A stretch of DNA of 34,124 bases from Bdellovibrionota bacterium (GCA_030828105.1 JAURDE010000008.1:1-34124); one strand, 5' to 3'. Positions 7,655-15,499 are shown, counted from the first letter of the stretch. The notes: generated from the sequence alone by a model not told the origin. Numbers and translations are program-made.

Positions 7655-8086
7655 TTGAGAAGAATTAGTCTCTATGAAATACTTAGCGTCATGGAAGCGA
7701 CTTGGACAGATGGATTCTTCAAAAACACAATAAAGGCCTTTAAAAGGTATAAGCTCAAGGGTGCTCTAATACGGTTAAAAAACAGTATCGATAACCCGAG
7801 TGTTTTTTTTGATCATCTAAAATCATTAAGCAACAAACAAAAGGTCGAATATAAAGGCCTAAAAAAGGTAAAAGTTAAAGACCTCATCACTAAACAAGCA
7901 ATAACCAAAGACAGTTTTTACGGAAAAAGACTAGAAGAAGCAAAAAGATCAGGCCAAGTCCCATATTCATGCTCTCCTATAATTATAGTAGATAATATTG
8001 TACATGATGGAAATCATCGCGTGAGTATTTGTAAACAAGTCGGAATTGAAGAAGTTGAGTGCGAGTACTACATCTCAAAGCTTTAG
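7655..8086 (+). CDS. ParB/Srx-like domain protein
   Basis: The C-terminal third carries SPIIIVDNIVHDGNHRVSI with DGNHR at residues 118-122 (TTG numbering), the nucleotide-binding signature of the ParB/sulfiredoxin-like fold that is also found in many small stand-alone proteins. The N-terminal 70 residues are basic and unrecognised, and there is no ParB helix-turn-helix, so a chromosome-partition role is unlikely. The start is uncertain: TTG at 7655 gives 143 residues, ATG at 7691 gives 131, and neither has a Shine-Dalgarno. The gene is divergent from lexA and shares the 144-base region holding the CATAC repeats, so co-regulation by damage is possible but unproven. Its 3' end overlaps the acyl-CoA oxidase gene by 4 bases, tail to tail. 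Function unknown. Confidence 0.6.
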   Translation: MRRISLYEILSVMEATWTDGFFKNTIKAFKRYKLKGALIRLKNSIDNPSVFFDHLKSLSNKQKVEYKGLKKVKVKDLITKQAITKDSFYGKRLEEAKRSGQVPYSCSPIIIVDNIVHDGNHRVSICKQVGIEEVECEYYISKL

Positions 8087-9927
8087 TGAGAAATACTACT
8101 GCTCCTTAATTCATCACTTTTTTTTTCTGGTCTATTATAGACTTCACCCTGATGATCGTAACTATTAAATGCAACCCAATCTTTGGCCATTGGTGCATGT
8201 ACCAAAAATTCCGGAATATTAAATGAGTTAATAACGAGTTCTATATCAGGGGCTATTTCCTTATTAAGCTGATTTATTCTTGCACATAGTTTCCTATAAT
8301 CTCGACCTGAAAGAATTCCCTCACTCAAAAACCATGAACTAGACTCTTTAATTTTCAGTTTAGCATAAAGCTCTTTACACTTAATCAAAACCGGAAGAGA
8401 ACATTGCTTTGTTGCCCACTCAAATCTCTCTAAAACAAAACGCTGACCATAGGCCAGGGCCAAATCCTGAACAAGATCAGCACTTTCGTTTACCCATTTA
8501 TTATAAATGGCCTCGCGACCCTTAGATTTCACTCTTTGCATACGCAAGGCCAGTTCGGCCTTAAGGCTTTCTTCTCTTAACTTTAATAAGCCTAACTCTC
8601 CCCCACTAAGAAATTTTTGTAACTTACCTGGTAAAAGGTCTTTGAGTTTATTCTTTGCAAGTTCAGAAACCTTGTAACCATCAAGAAGTTCTTTTGCGAC
8701 TTTTTGCATAAGAACCCCATTATCTCCTTCGGCCGTAATACCAGCGTGAGCGCCACCAATACCTTCTCCAAACCTATTACAAGCTAAGTATCCCTGTCCT
8801 CCACTTCTTTCTCTAAGAACACTTACAGAGTTTTCACTATGCCAAGTCACCATGGCCTTAATCACACAACACTCTTTAACAACATTTTTTTTATTTTCAG
8901 CATAAAGATTTTTAACATGATTATGCCCAAAACAGAGTGCCAATGTTTCGGCCAATAATGGAACAAATGTATTTTGTTGAAACTGATAACTTATAATAGG
9001 TGCATCACTTTTACCTTGAGGGCCAACTCCTTTACGCGATTTCGAGTAGCGATAGCTCGTCAACATTCCCATTTTCGTTGCATTAAGGGTCATTGAAGCA
9101 ATACAAATCCGTCCACTAAGAAGTTGATCGGCCATTTTGAGAAAACGCGCTCTTTTTCCTTTTATTTCGCTGGAGAATAATCCCTTCTCATCGACTTGAG
9201 AAAAGGCATCTAGGAGATGCGCCCTAGGAATACGTACTTGATTAAAGCTAATTTTAGCATTATCAACTCCATTAACCCCTATTTTCATTCCCATATCATG
9301 AATTGTTACACCTTGCTTTAGATTTAAATTCTTATCTCTTACTTCCACAAGAAAACCATGAACACCATAGCTCTCTCCCTTTATGATAAGTTGGGCAAAA
9401 ACAATACACCAATGAGCGTGACAGTATCCATTTGTAATCCAGTATTTTTGCGATAGAACGCTAGGAGAATCTATTATGAATTCATCTGTACTTTCATCCC
9501 AAATTGCTGTGGTTTCCATTTCTACAGCATTATTACCGTATCCAAGCTCGGTGAGACCAAAGCAACCAACTTCTTCAAAATTATTTATTTTTTCTAGTAC
9601 TGATTGAAACCTTTCTCTATTTCCAAATTTGAGTAATGTTCCTCCAAATAGGTTAAATTGAACGGTCATTTTAGTGGCCATAGAACCATCAACGAGACCG
9701 GCCACTTCATGGGCAGCAAAAATCTTTCTAGGATCTCCTTCGAAATCAAATACACTAAAGAGGTCTTGCTCGCAAAAGTTCTTTAATCGACGGTAGGCAA
9801 GCTCTCTTTCCTCTGGAAGAGCGAGATTATATCTTGGTGTGTAGAGCGGATCTTTAAAAACATTCTTCATTTTCTCACGAAGTTCAAAATTATCATTTTC
9901 AATAAGCTCAGAAAGTTTTTTTTCCAT
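8083..9927 (-). CDS. Acyl-CoA oxidase-like flavoprotein
   Basis: The 614-residue protein has the full acyl-CoA oxidase layout: a helical N-domain, the FAD/substrate segment GCFGLTELGYGNNAVEMETT, the beta-domain (KYWITNGY, HGFLVEVRD, GVNGVDNAKI, VRIPRAHLLD), a FAD-binding helical domain with RERSGGQGY, and AEGDNGVLMQK near residue 400, which holds the probable catalytic Glu. A long C-terminal helical part follows, as in peroxisomal-type oxidases and unlike the roughly 380-residue dehydrogenases. It should oxidise acyl-CoA to enoyl-CoA in beta-oxidation, passing electrons to oxygen, unless it works as a dehydrogenase. It is a single gene with AAGGA 7 bases before the ATG and its own probable promoter. 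Lipid degradation during growth on prey is an inference. Confidence 0.88.
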   Translation of the reverse strand: MEKKLSELIENDNFELREKMKNVFKDPLYTPRYNLALPEERELAYRRLKNFCEQDLFSVFDFEGDPRKIFAAHEVAGLVDGSMATKMTVQFNLFGGTLLKFGNRERFQSVLEKINNFEEVGCFGLTELGYGNNAVEMETTAIWDESTDEFIIDSPSVLSQKYWITNGYCHAHWCIVFAQLIIKGESYGVHGFLVEVRDKNLNLKQGVTIHDMGMKIGVNGVDNAKISFNQVRIPRAHLLDAFSQVDEKGLFSSEIKGKRARFLKMADQLLSGRICIASMTLNATKMGMLTSYRYSKSRKGVGPQGKSDAPIISYQFQQNTFVPLLAETLALCFGHNHVKNLYAENKKNVVKECCVIKAMVTWHSENSVSVLRERSGGQGYLACNRFGEGIGGAHAGITAEGDNGVLMQKVAKELLDGYKVSELAKNKLKDLLPGKLQKFLSGGELGLLKLREESLKAELALRMQRVKSKGREAIYNKWVNESADLVQDLALAYGQRFVLERFEWATKQCSLPVLIKCKELYAKLKIKESSSWFLSEGILSGRDYRKLCARINQLNKEIAPDIELVINSFNIPEFLVHAPMAKDWVAFNSYDHQGEVYNRPEKKSDELRSSSISH

Positions 9928-9959
9928 AAAGATCCTTCTTAAAGACGTTAATGACTCTT

Positions 9960-9987
9960 ATTCTAATAGGATTTTGATTGAAGACAA
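9960..9987 (-). promoter_or_regulatory. Probable promoter of the acyl-CoA oxidase gene
   Basis: On the minus strand TTGTCT (9982-9987) and TAGAAT (9960-9965) are separated by 16 bases and lie about 33 bases before the ATG, leaving room for the AAGGA ribosome site. The match is four of six at -35 and five of six at -10. Confidence 0.4.
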
Positions 9988-10004
9988 AAAACAGCGCGTC
10001 AACT

Positions 10005-10370
10005 CTAGAAACTATCAGTATTAAGAAGGACGAGGGTGCAAGCTTCTTCCACAATTATATTATTATTCTGAAGTTGCTTATAAATCTCATAGTTTTCACT
10101 ACCTGGGTTAAAGATAACCCTTCTAGGATGTAATTTAATTATATCTTCTACGAGAGGGGTTGAATGAACTGCACTAACGTAGACTGTAATTGTGTCAATT
10201 TGGTCGAGTTCAGATAAACTCCTATAGCATCGCTGCTCATCAATAAGATCATACTTAGGATTAACAAGAAAAGTCTTAAATCCTTTCTCTGTAAGTAAGC
10301 TATTTGCCTTATAACTGTATCTGTGATGGTGATCTGAGGCCCCTAAAATGGCCACATTCGTTTTTTTCAT
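10005..10370 (-). CDS. CoA-binding domain protein (YccU-like)
   Basis: This is a single Rossmann-type CoA-binding domain of 121 residues. VAILGASDHHHRYSYKA is the nucleotide-binding loop. LVNPKYD, CYRSLSEL, VIFNPGSENYEIY and EEACTLVLLNTDSF follow in the order usual for the CoA_binding_2 family and match it along the full length. Members bind CoA thioesters; some regulate metabolism, and most have no known reaction. It is the third gene of a minus-strand operon and overlaps the membrane-anchored receiver gene by ATGA, so the two are probably co-translated. A link between CoA status and receiver signalling is an inference from this coupling only. Confidence 0.9.
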   Translation of the reverse strand: MKKTNVAILGASDHHHRYSYKANSLLTEKGFKTFLVNPKYDLIDEQRCYRSLSELDQIDTITVYVSAVHSTPLVEDIIKLHPRRVIFNPGSENYEIYKQLQNNNIIVEEACTLVLLNTDSF

Positions 10371-10975
10371 GCGGCCTTTTTCTCGTTCTCAATCCATTTA
10401 TTGATAGTCTTCTCAAATTCTTTTTCAAAATCGTTTCTAAATTTGCTCTTATGAATAAAACCATCAACAATATCCAGGCTGTTCCATTTGATTTGTTTAC
10501 CATCCAAAGCACTTACAAGTAAAAAAGGGTAAACGTGTCCATTCTTTTGGGAGAGCTCGACACCATTAAAATCAGGAAGTTTAAAGTCTGTAATGACAAC
10601 ATGGATCTCATGATCAAAGTCTCTATGAAGAATATCTAAGGCCTCTTGTCCGGTCATAGCAGTTATAACATCATGTCCTTTACTCTCAAGAAGTTTAGTA
10701 CTCATCTCTAAAAAGCTAGGATCATCATCAACAAGAAGTATTCTAGAGAAGGGTGATAAGAAGTGGCTTTGAGATATTTCTAGTAGGCCGTTAAATTTTT
10801 CAAGCTCATCATGCTCTTCACCTTCTTTAACTAACCAATTAAAAAACACATAGGCCGTAAAAATCAGAGGTGCCAAAATAACAAGTAATAAAGGCGTTGG
10901 TGTATTCCCTACGGAATGAACTATGGTATCCAAAGCTAATGTAATCTCATTGGCCAAGACATTCCAGGTTTCCAT
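10367..10975 (-). CDS. Membrane-anchored receiver-domain protein
   Basis: The protein has 202 residues. An N-terminal segment with one transmembrane helix (about residues 28-46) is followed by a charged linker and a complete receiver domain. The acidic pocket is Asp83-85, the phospho-acceptor Asp130 (VVITDFKLPDFNG), the switch Ser155 and the conserved Lys176. Receiver domains tethered to the membrane without an output domain are uncommon; the domain may recruit a partner to the membrane when phosphorylated. The start abuts the stop of the upstream small membrane protein (TAAATG) and the stop overlaps the next start (ATGA). It ends in Lys-Lys-Ala-Ala, close to the ends of the other receiver protein near 460 and of its upstream neighbour. 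Partner kinase not seen. Confidence 0.85.
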   Translation of the reverse strand: METWNVLANEITLALDTIVHSVGNTPTPLLLVILAPLIFTAYVFFNWLVKEGEEHDELEKFNGLLEISQSHFLSPFSRILLVDDDPSFLEMSTKLLESKGHDVITAMTGQEALDILHRDFDHEIHVVITDFKLPDFNGVELSQKNGHVYPFLLVSALDGKQIKWNSLDIVDGFIHKSKFRNDFEKEFEKTINKWIENEKKAA

Positions 10976-11353
10976 TTAGGCGGCCTTTGTTTGATGTTTT
11001 GAAAGGCTTTTGAGGACAGTTTTCATATCATCCTCAATAAGTTTTTTTCTTTGCTCGTGATTATCCATGTATTCTACATGTGGAGTTGTATCCCCAAGTG
11101 GGTAGTTGAAGTAGTCTGGTAATTTATATTGATAATATATTTCACCTTTGGCCAAGCAAAACTCTTTGGCATTTGAGCTATTGGGGTGAGAAGCGTAGTG
11201 TTCGAGAGAATCGTCATATTCTTCTTTGGCCTTGGCCATTTGACTTTTAAATTTCTCTTCCTGCTCGTGGCTCCACTGAATATAGCTTTTAAAGGCTATA
11301 ATCAATACTAACCCTAGTAATAGGTACTCAATGTAAAAGATAGAGCTCACCAT
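10976..11353 (-). CDS. Small membrane protein with cytoplasmic helical tail
   Basis: A hydrophobic segment (residues 3-22) is followed by a long charged region of about 100 residues, partly coiled-coil in character (HEQEEKFKSQMAKAKEEYDD), ending in Thr-Lys-Ala-Ala. No family was recognised. It heads the operon with the membrane-anchored receiver and the CoA-binding protein and directly abuts the receiver gene. That both are single-pass membrane proteins of one operon suggests they form a complex. The start is well fixed by GGAGGT 6 bases upstream, almost the same ribosome site as that of the receiver gene at 864. A consensus extended -10 lies about 34 bases upstream. Confidence 0.65.
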   Translation of the reverse strand: MVSSIFYIEYLLLGLVLIIAFKSYIQWSHEQEEKFKSQMAKAKEEYDDSLEHYASHPNSSNAKEFCLAKGEIYYQYKLPDYFNYPLGDTTPHVEYMDNHEQRKKLIEDDMKTVLKSLSKHQTKAA

Positions 11354-11386
11354 CCGGTACCTCCTCTATCAACTAACTAACGTACG

Positions 11387-11395
11387 ATTATATCA
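11387..11395 (-). promoter_or_regulatory. Extended -10 promoter of the receiver/CoA-binding operon
   Basis: Read on the minus strand this is TGATATAAT, a perfect extended -10 (TGn plus TATAAT). No good -35 is present at 17 bases, which is usual for extended -10 promoters. Transcription would start near 11380, leaving a short leader that contains the strong ribosome site of the first gene. Confidence 0.55.
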
Positions 11396-11477
11396 TGGAC
11401 GAAATTCTATTTAATGATATCAATAATTTATAGAAGTGAAGATTTCAGAAAACACAAAATTTATTGGAAAGTGCCAT

Positions 11478-11505
11478 GAAAAAATGGGGCCTAGAGAGGC
11501 CCCAT
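11478..11505 (-). terminator. Rho-independent terminator of the RRM gene
   Basis: A perfect 8-bp stem, ATGGGGCC with GGCCCCAT (11484-11491 and 11498-11505), and a 6-base loop are followed on the minus strand by six T (11479-11484). It lies 7 bases past the stop codon of the RRM gene. This is the clearest terminator of the window. Confidence 0.9.
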
Positions 11506-11512
11506 AATTGTA

Positions 11513-11785
11513 TTAGAATCTTCCTGGCTTATTTGTTCTTTTATCTTGAGCAATATTTACCCTGATATTTCTACCTGAAAGCTCTTTACCATCAAGGTTT
11601 TCAATACACTCTTGAGCCTGATCATCATTTTCCATTTCTACAAACCCAAATCCTTTACTTCTTCCTGTATCTCTGTCTGTGATGATTCTTGCAGACTGTA
11701 CAGTTCCGAAGTTGCCAAATGCAGCCTCAAGGTCGCTCTCAGACATTTGGTAAGATAGGTTTCCAACATAAAGCTTGTTTTTCAT
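11513..11785 (-). CDS. RRM-domain RNA-binding protein
   Basis: This is a single RNA-recognition motif of 90 residues with RNP2 at residues 5-10 (LYVGNL) and RNP1 at residues 44-51 (KGFGFVEM), plus a short basic tail. Such glycine-poor bacterial RRM proteins bind single-stranded RNA and, in cyanobacteria, are often cold-induced. The start at 11785 is set by GAGGAGAG 5 bases upstream; an upstream TTG at 11806 lies inside or before that ribosome site and is unlikely. It is a single gene ended by a strong hairpin terminator. A promoter about 130 bases upstream would give it a long leader, suggesting post-transcriptional control, but this is inferred. Confidence 0.93.
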   Translation of the reverse strand: MKNKLYVGNLSYQMSESDLEAAFGNFGTVQSARIITDRDTGRSKGFGFVEMENDDQAQECIENLDGKELSGRNIRVNIAQDKRTNKPGRF

Positions 11786-11910
11786 AAAACTCTCCTCAAA
11801 AAACAATATTAATAAACTCTAAAATTTTAAGATTACTAAAAACTAAACTTACCAGCGAAACGATTTACAAGAAGTTGAGTTAAAAGGGTTCCTAAACTTT
11901 AAGTGTGGGC

Positions 11911-11939
11911 ATTCTACAGTAACAATTTACCTCTGACTA
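11911..11939 (-). promoter_or_regulatory. Probable promoter of the RRM gene, giving a ~120-base leader
   Basis: On the minus strand TAGTCA (11934-11939) and TAGAAT (11911-11916) are 17 bases apart. Transcription would start near 11904 and leave about 119 untranslated bases before the ATG at 11785. No other -10 of similar quality was seen closer to the gene. Confidence 0.4.
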
Positions 11940-12008
11940 GTAACACCGACCACTGTAAATGCCTGATTTTACGTTACTTTTATTTTTCCACTGATTCAAA
12001 AAAGGGTG

Positions 12009-12014
12009 TAGAAT
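12009..12014 (+). promoter_or_regulatory. -10 hexamer 6 bases before the pilin ATG (leaderless start)
   Basis: TAGAAT ends 6 bases before the ATG at 12021, so transcription would begin at or next to the start codon. A weak -35 (TTTCCA, 11985-11990) lies 18 bases upstream. An AAAGGG stretch at 12001-12006 is too far from the ATG to be a normal ribosome site. Confidence 0.4.
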
Positions 12015-12020
12015 ATTAAT

Positions 12021-12206
12021 ATGAAGAAAATAAAGGAATTTTTACAATCAGAAGAGGGGCAAACATCTACCGAATATATACTTTTGGTGGCCGTGGTTGC
12101 TTTGATCGTTTTCAAGTTTAAAGATGTAGCAAGCGCCAAACTAAACGCCATAACCCAAGGTGTTTTTGGCAATGCCGAAAGCTTCGTTAACGAAATGGGT
12201 AATTAG
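12021..12206 (+). CDS. Flp/type IVb pilin-like prepilin
   Basis: The product is a 61-residue prepilin. A charged leader ends in Glu-Glu-Gly13, followed by QTSTEYILLVAVVALIVF. A prepilin peptidase would cut after Gly13 and leave Glu at mature position 5, next to Tyr, as in Flp pilins (G|xxxxEY). The hydrophobic helix that follows packs the pilus core, and a small soluble tail of about 28 residues ends the protein. No tad/flp assembly genes are in the window, so the pilin must be served from elsewhere. It is a single gene between the RRM gene and the convergent marR. Identification rests on the motif and the size. Confidence 0.85.
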   Translation: MKKIKEFLQSEEGQTSTEYILLVAVVALIVFKFKDVASAKLNAITQGVFGNAESFVNEMGN

Positions 12207-12241
12207 ATTTTCTTTTAGAATTTAAAACCACAAGTATACTT

Positions 12242-12670
12242 CTAGTAGTCTCTTAATATGTTAACAGATCTAATAAGACCCCTGAGTTCTTTTTGTCCAA
12301 GCTTATCCTCAATAATTTGGTCCAGGTGTTCAAACGTTTGGATGAGTTCGTTTGCCTTGACTGCTCCTAAGGAGGTGAGCTCTAAGCTAATCTTTCGAGC
12401 ATCCTCAGTACCCAAATTCCTTTTGATAAGTCTGGCCCCTTCTAGCTTTGATAATATTTGACTCGTTTGAGATTTTGAAAAATCCAGGGCCTCGTTTAAC
12501 TCGCCTGGGCCTATACTTTTCTTTTCAAATAATAATGTTAAGAGAACAAGACCTTCTTTAAAACTTACTTCCTGTCCTTTTAAGAGAGATAATACTTTTT
12601 GATCTAAGTTTTTTTGTAGCCCTATCAGCTGAAATAATGGACTTTCTACTAAGTAAGATTGAATTTTCAT
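12242..12670 (-). CDS. MarR-family transcriptional regulator
   Basis: This 142-residue winged-helix protein has the MarR order: an N-terminal dimer helix, a recognition helix in DFSKSQTSQILSKLEGARL, a wing with the Asp-Ala-Arg-Lys type motif (LGTEDARKISLELT), and C-terminal dimerisation helices. Family members repress promoters near their own gene and release DNA on binding a small ligand. It is divergent from bioB, and two palindromes lie exactly over its own promoter, so autoregulation is likely. Control of the biotin operon, the start of which is 70-100 bases away, is possible but inferred. It has no Shine-Dalgarno, and its -10 is 6 bases before the ATG, which suggests a leaderless transcript. 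The ligand is unknown. Confidence 0.85.
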   Translation of the reverse strand: MKIQSYLVESPLFQLIGLQKNLDQKVLSLLKGQEVSFKEGLVLLTLLFEKKSIGPGELNEALDFSKSQTSQILSKLEGARLIKRNLGTEDARKISLELTSLGAVKANELIQTFEHLDQIIEDKLGQKELRGLIRSVNILRDY

Positions 12671-12675
12671 AATTG

Positions 12676-12712
12676 GTTTATGTAATAAACTATTTAATAT
12701 GTAAAATATTAA
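12676..12712 (-). promoter_or_regulatory. Two palindromes over the marR promoter
   Basis: GTTTAT-GTA-ATAAAC (12676-12690) is a perfect 6+3+6 palindrome and TTAATAT-GTAAA-ATATTAA (12694-12712) a perfect 7+5+7 one. On the minus strand TTTACA (12700-12705) and CATAAA (12677-12682) are 17 bases apart, so one palindrome covers the -35 and the other the -10. They are natural operators for the adjacent MarR protein. The palindromes are read directly; the binding is inferred. Confidence 0.6.
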
Positions 12713-12726
12713 TGAAGAAACTTTTA

Positions 12727-12755
12727 TTTACAGCCCTCTGCTCGGTAAGCACAAT
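12727..12755 (+). promoter_or_regulatory. Probable biotin operon promoter
   Basis: TTTACA (12727-12732) and CACAAT (12750-12755) are 17 bases apart. Transcription would start near 12762 and leave about 20 bases before the bioB ATG, including the AAGGA ribosome site. No BirA-type operator or riboswitch is evident. Confidence 0.4.
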
Positions 12756-12781
12756 GTTCCAACCCCTATTCAAGGATTAAT

Positions 12782-13765
12782 ATGCACAATGTCAAGACCC
12801 GTCATAATTGGACCTACGAGGAAGTAAAAGAAATATTTGAGCTCCCTCTGCTCGAGCTAATTTACCAAGCGCAAACCGTTCATAGAAAAAATTTCGATCC
12901 AAGGAAAGTTCAAGTCTCAAGTTTAATTTCTATAAAAACCGGAGGGTGTCCTGAAGACTGCTCATACTGTCCACAGGCCGCCCGTTATCAAACAGATATA
13001 GAAAAAAATGCATTACTAGATTTAGAGACAGTTAAGTCAATGGCCCAAAAAGCTAAAGATGGTGGTGCTTCTCGAGTATGCTTAGGTGCTGCTTGGAGAG
13101 AGGTCAAAGATAATGGTGATTTTGACAATGTTTTAGAAATGGTAAAAGAAGTTACATCTATGAACCTAGAGGTCTGTTGTACTTTAGGTATGCTTAATGA
13201 GGATCAAGCAAATAAGTTAAAAGACGCAGGTCTATATGCTTATAACCATAATATTGATTCTTCTGAAGATGTTTATAAAAAGATTATCTCGACAAGAACT
13301 TACGATGATCGTCTCAACACAATTAAAAACGTGAGAAAGGCAAAGATATCAGTGTGCAGTGGAGGAATTTTAGGTTTAGGAGAAGACACAACAGATCGGA
13401 TCGAAATGCTAAGAACTTTGGCCAATATGTCTCCTCACCCAGAGAGTGTCCCCATTAATACTTTAGTGGCCGTTAAAGGGACTCCATTAGAAGAAAATAA
13501 TGAAGTGCCTATTTGGGACTGGGTTAAGGCCATCGCTACGGCCAGAATAATCATGCCTAGCTCTGTAATCAGATTATCTGCTGGACGTATAGGTAGAAAT
13601 CAAGCCGAACAGGCGCTTTGCTTTATGGCCGGAGCAAACTCAATATTCTCTGGTGAAAAACTGCTAACGACACCAAATCCAAAAGAAAATGAAGACATTA
13701 ACCTTTTTCAAACCTTAGGGCTTATACCAACTGAACCCTTTAAAGGCGCCCAAATTGGACATTGA
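12782..13765 (+). CDS. bioB: Biotin synthase
   Basis: This radical-SAM enzyme inserts sulfur into dethiobiotin, the last step of biotin synthesis. The 4Fe-4S cluster that cleaves SAM is held by Cys56, Cys60 and Cys63 ([12 protein letters not shown]). Further family signatures are [37 protein letters not shown] and VIRLSAGR, the last near the 2Fe-2S cluster that donates sulfur. The length (327) is normal. It is first in the operon, with AAGGA 6 bases upstream, and overlaps bioF by 11 bases. Confidence 0.97.
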   Translation: MHNVKTRHNWTYEEVKEIFELPLLELIYQAQTVHRKNFDPRKVQVSSLISIKTGGCPEDCSYCPQAARYQTDIEKNALLDLETVKSMAQKAKDGGASRVCLGAAWREVKDNGDFDNVLEMVKEVTSMNLEVCCTLGMLNEDQANKLKDAGLYAYNHNIDSSEDVYKKIISTRTYDDRLNTIKNVRKAKISVCSGGILGLGEDTTDRIEMLRTLANMSPHPESVPINTLVAVKGTPLEENNEVPIWDWVKAIATARIIMPSSVIRLSAGRIGRNQAEQALCFMAGANSIFSGEKLLTTPNPKENEDINLFQTLGLIPTEPFKGAQIGH

Positions 13766-14882
13766 AAAAAGGATACGTAAGCGTCTTGAGCAAAGACGCC
13801 AAGATGGTAATTACAGGATTCTACCAAGAACTTCTTATGGAAATGATTTCTACAGTAATGATTATCTTGGATTTGCGAAATCTCAACAGATCTATGAGCG
13901 CGTATCTGATCTCACTGCTGTTGCTTCATTAGCAGATGGTAAACTTAATGGCTCTACTGGCTCACGTTTACTTTCAGGAAATAATGTTTACGTTGAAGAG
14001 CTTGAAAAAGAGTTAACTCGGTTTTTTAAATCTGACTCTGCACTCGTCTTTAATTCAGGGTTCAACTTAAATATGGGTCTACTAAGTAATGTGGCCACAG
14101 ATGGTGATGTTATTTTACTTGATCAAAACATCCACGCATCATTAAAAGTTGGAGCAAAGTTATCTCAAGCTGAAACCTATTATTTCCATCATAATAACTT
14201 AGAACATTTAGAGAAACGTCTTATCAGCTTAAGAAAGAAAAAGGATGGTCTTTTCTTTGTTATAACTGAAGGACTATTTTCAATGGACGGAGATATCCCC
14301 GATCTTATTTCTATGCTCGAGCTGTGTGAAAAGTACGGTGCCCATCTTATAGTAGATGAGGCCCATTCAGCAGGCATATATGGTGATTATGGTGAAGGTC
14401 TTGTTGCTAAATACGGACTTGAAAAAAAGGTCTTCTGTAGAGTTATAACTTTTGGAAAGGCTTTTGGAAGTTTTGGCGCTGCTTTATTAGGCCCGAATTA
14501 TCTTAAAGAATGTTTTATTAATTTTTGTCCGTCTTTTATATACACAACCTCAATGCCACTAAACTCGGTTTTAACAACAACAACGGCCCTACAATACAGA
14601 AAGAATTCAGACCAAGAGATAAAGACCCTTTTAAATAATTGCCAATATTTTGCAGACCAGATGGATACGAATTTTATTGGCCCTATATTTAGCTTCCAAT
14701 TTAAAAGTCTTGAAATACTCAAAAAGTGTACTGAAGAATGCAAAAAGGAAAATATAAAATTACTACCTATCATGTCCCCTACAGTTCAAAAAGGAAAAGA
14801 GCGGATACGGGTTTGCATCCATAGCTTTAATACAAAAGAAGAGATGGACAAAATCATAAATATTCTAAGGAGTTATAAATGA
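13755..14882 (+). CDS. bioF: 8-amino-7-oxononanoate synthase
   Basis: This is a PLP-dependent alpha-oxoamine synthase that joins pimeloyl-ACP or pimeloyl-CoA with L-alanine. Motifs are [18 protein letters not shown], the PLP ring-binding Asp in VDEAHSAG, and the Schiff-base Lys235 in [12 protein letters not shown]. The start is TTG at 13755, inside the end of bioB, with AAAGGCG upstream at workable spacing; no ATG lies near the conserved N-terminus. At 375 residues it is of ordinary length. It overlaps bioD by ATGA. The C-terminal half is more divergent than the rest but the frame is intact. Confidence 0.95.
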   Translation: MDIEKRIRKRLEQRRQDGNYRILPRTSYGNDFYSNDYLGFAKSQQIYERVSDLTAVASLADGKLNGSTGSRLLSGNNVYVEELEKELTRFFKSDSALVFNSGFNLNMGLLSNVATDGDVILLDQNIHASLKVGAKLSQAETYYFHHNNLEHLEKRLISLRKKKDGLFFVITEGLFSMDGDIPDLISMLELCEKYGAHLIVDEAHSAGIYGDYGEGLVAKYGLEKKVFCRVITFGKAFGSFGAALLGPNYLKECFINFCPSFIYTTSMPLNSVLTTTTALQYRKNSDQEIKTLLNNCQYFADQMDTNFIGPIFSFQFKSLEILKKCTEECKKENIKLLPIMSPTVQKGKERIRVCIHSFNTKEEMDKIINILRSYK

Positions 14883-15499
14883 GGCAGAATATTTTTGTCA
14901 CAGGAATTGATACTGACATTGGAAAAACAATATCCTCTTCAGTACTTGTCGAGGCCTTAGAAGCAGATTATTGGAAGCCTGTACAATGTGGGGATTTAGA
15001 AAAAAGTGATTCGATGAAGGTTTCTCAACTTGTTACAAATCAAACCTCCACCATTCACCCCGAAACACACCGTTTAAAAACTCCTGCCTCACCTCATCTG
15101 GCCGCAGAAAGAGAAGGGCTAAAAATATCATTAGAAGACTTTACTCTGCCGCAAACGAACAGAACACTTATCATTGAAGGCGCAGGTGGAATACTTGTGC
15201 CTTTAAACCAAGATAATACCATTATTGAATTGGCCAAAAAGTTTAACGCCGAAGTAGTTCTTGTCACCAAGAACTATCTAGGTTCATTAAACCATACGCT
15301 ATTGTCTATCGATTACCTTAAGAGAAATAACCTTCCGATCAAAGGAATGATTTTTAACGGTAAGGAAAATAATGAATTAGAAACCTTTCTTGTCAAAAAA
15401 ACAGGAGTGCCTATACTCGCTAACATTCCATGGTTAGATGAACTAACACCAGAAATGGTTAAGGAGATGGCCAGTCTTTGTAAAGGAAATCTAAAATGA
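14879..15499 (+). CDS. bioD: Dethiobiotin synthetase
   Basis: This ATP-dependent enzyme closes the ureido ring of dethiobiotin from diaminopelargonate and CO2. The P-loop is GIDTDIGKT with Lys16, a small variant of the usual GTDTxxGKT. KPVQCG follows for substrate binding and EGAGGILVPL is the second active-site loop. At 206 residues it is slightly shorter than the E. coli enzyme. AAGGAG lies 7 bases before the ATG, which overlaps the bioF stop; its own stop overlaps bioA. Confidence 0.95.
   Translation: MRQNIFVTGIDTDIGKTISSSVLVEALEADYWKPVQCGDLEKSDSMKVSQLVTNQTSTIHPETHRLKTPASPHLAAEREGLKISLEDFTLPQTNRTLIIEGAGGILVPLNQDNTIIELAKKFNAEVVLVTKNYLGSLNHTLLSIDYLKRNNLPIKGMIFNGKENNELETFLVKKTGVPILANIPWLDELTPEMVKEMASLCKGNLK

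Noticed and set aside
7655-8086. Chromosome partition ParB
   Set aside because: It is only about 140 residues, without a helix-turn-helix or parA neighbour; only the small nucleotide-binding motif is shared.
12713-12781. Possible riboswitch or BirA operator before bioB
   Set aside because: The leader after the putative promoter is only about 20 bases, and no long TTGTAACC-type palindrome is present.
14189-14377. Short minus-strand frames inside bioF, bioD and bioA
   Set aside because: They lie wholly within conserved enzyme genes on the plus strand and have no support of their own.
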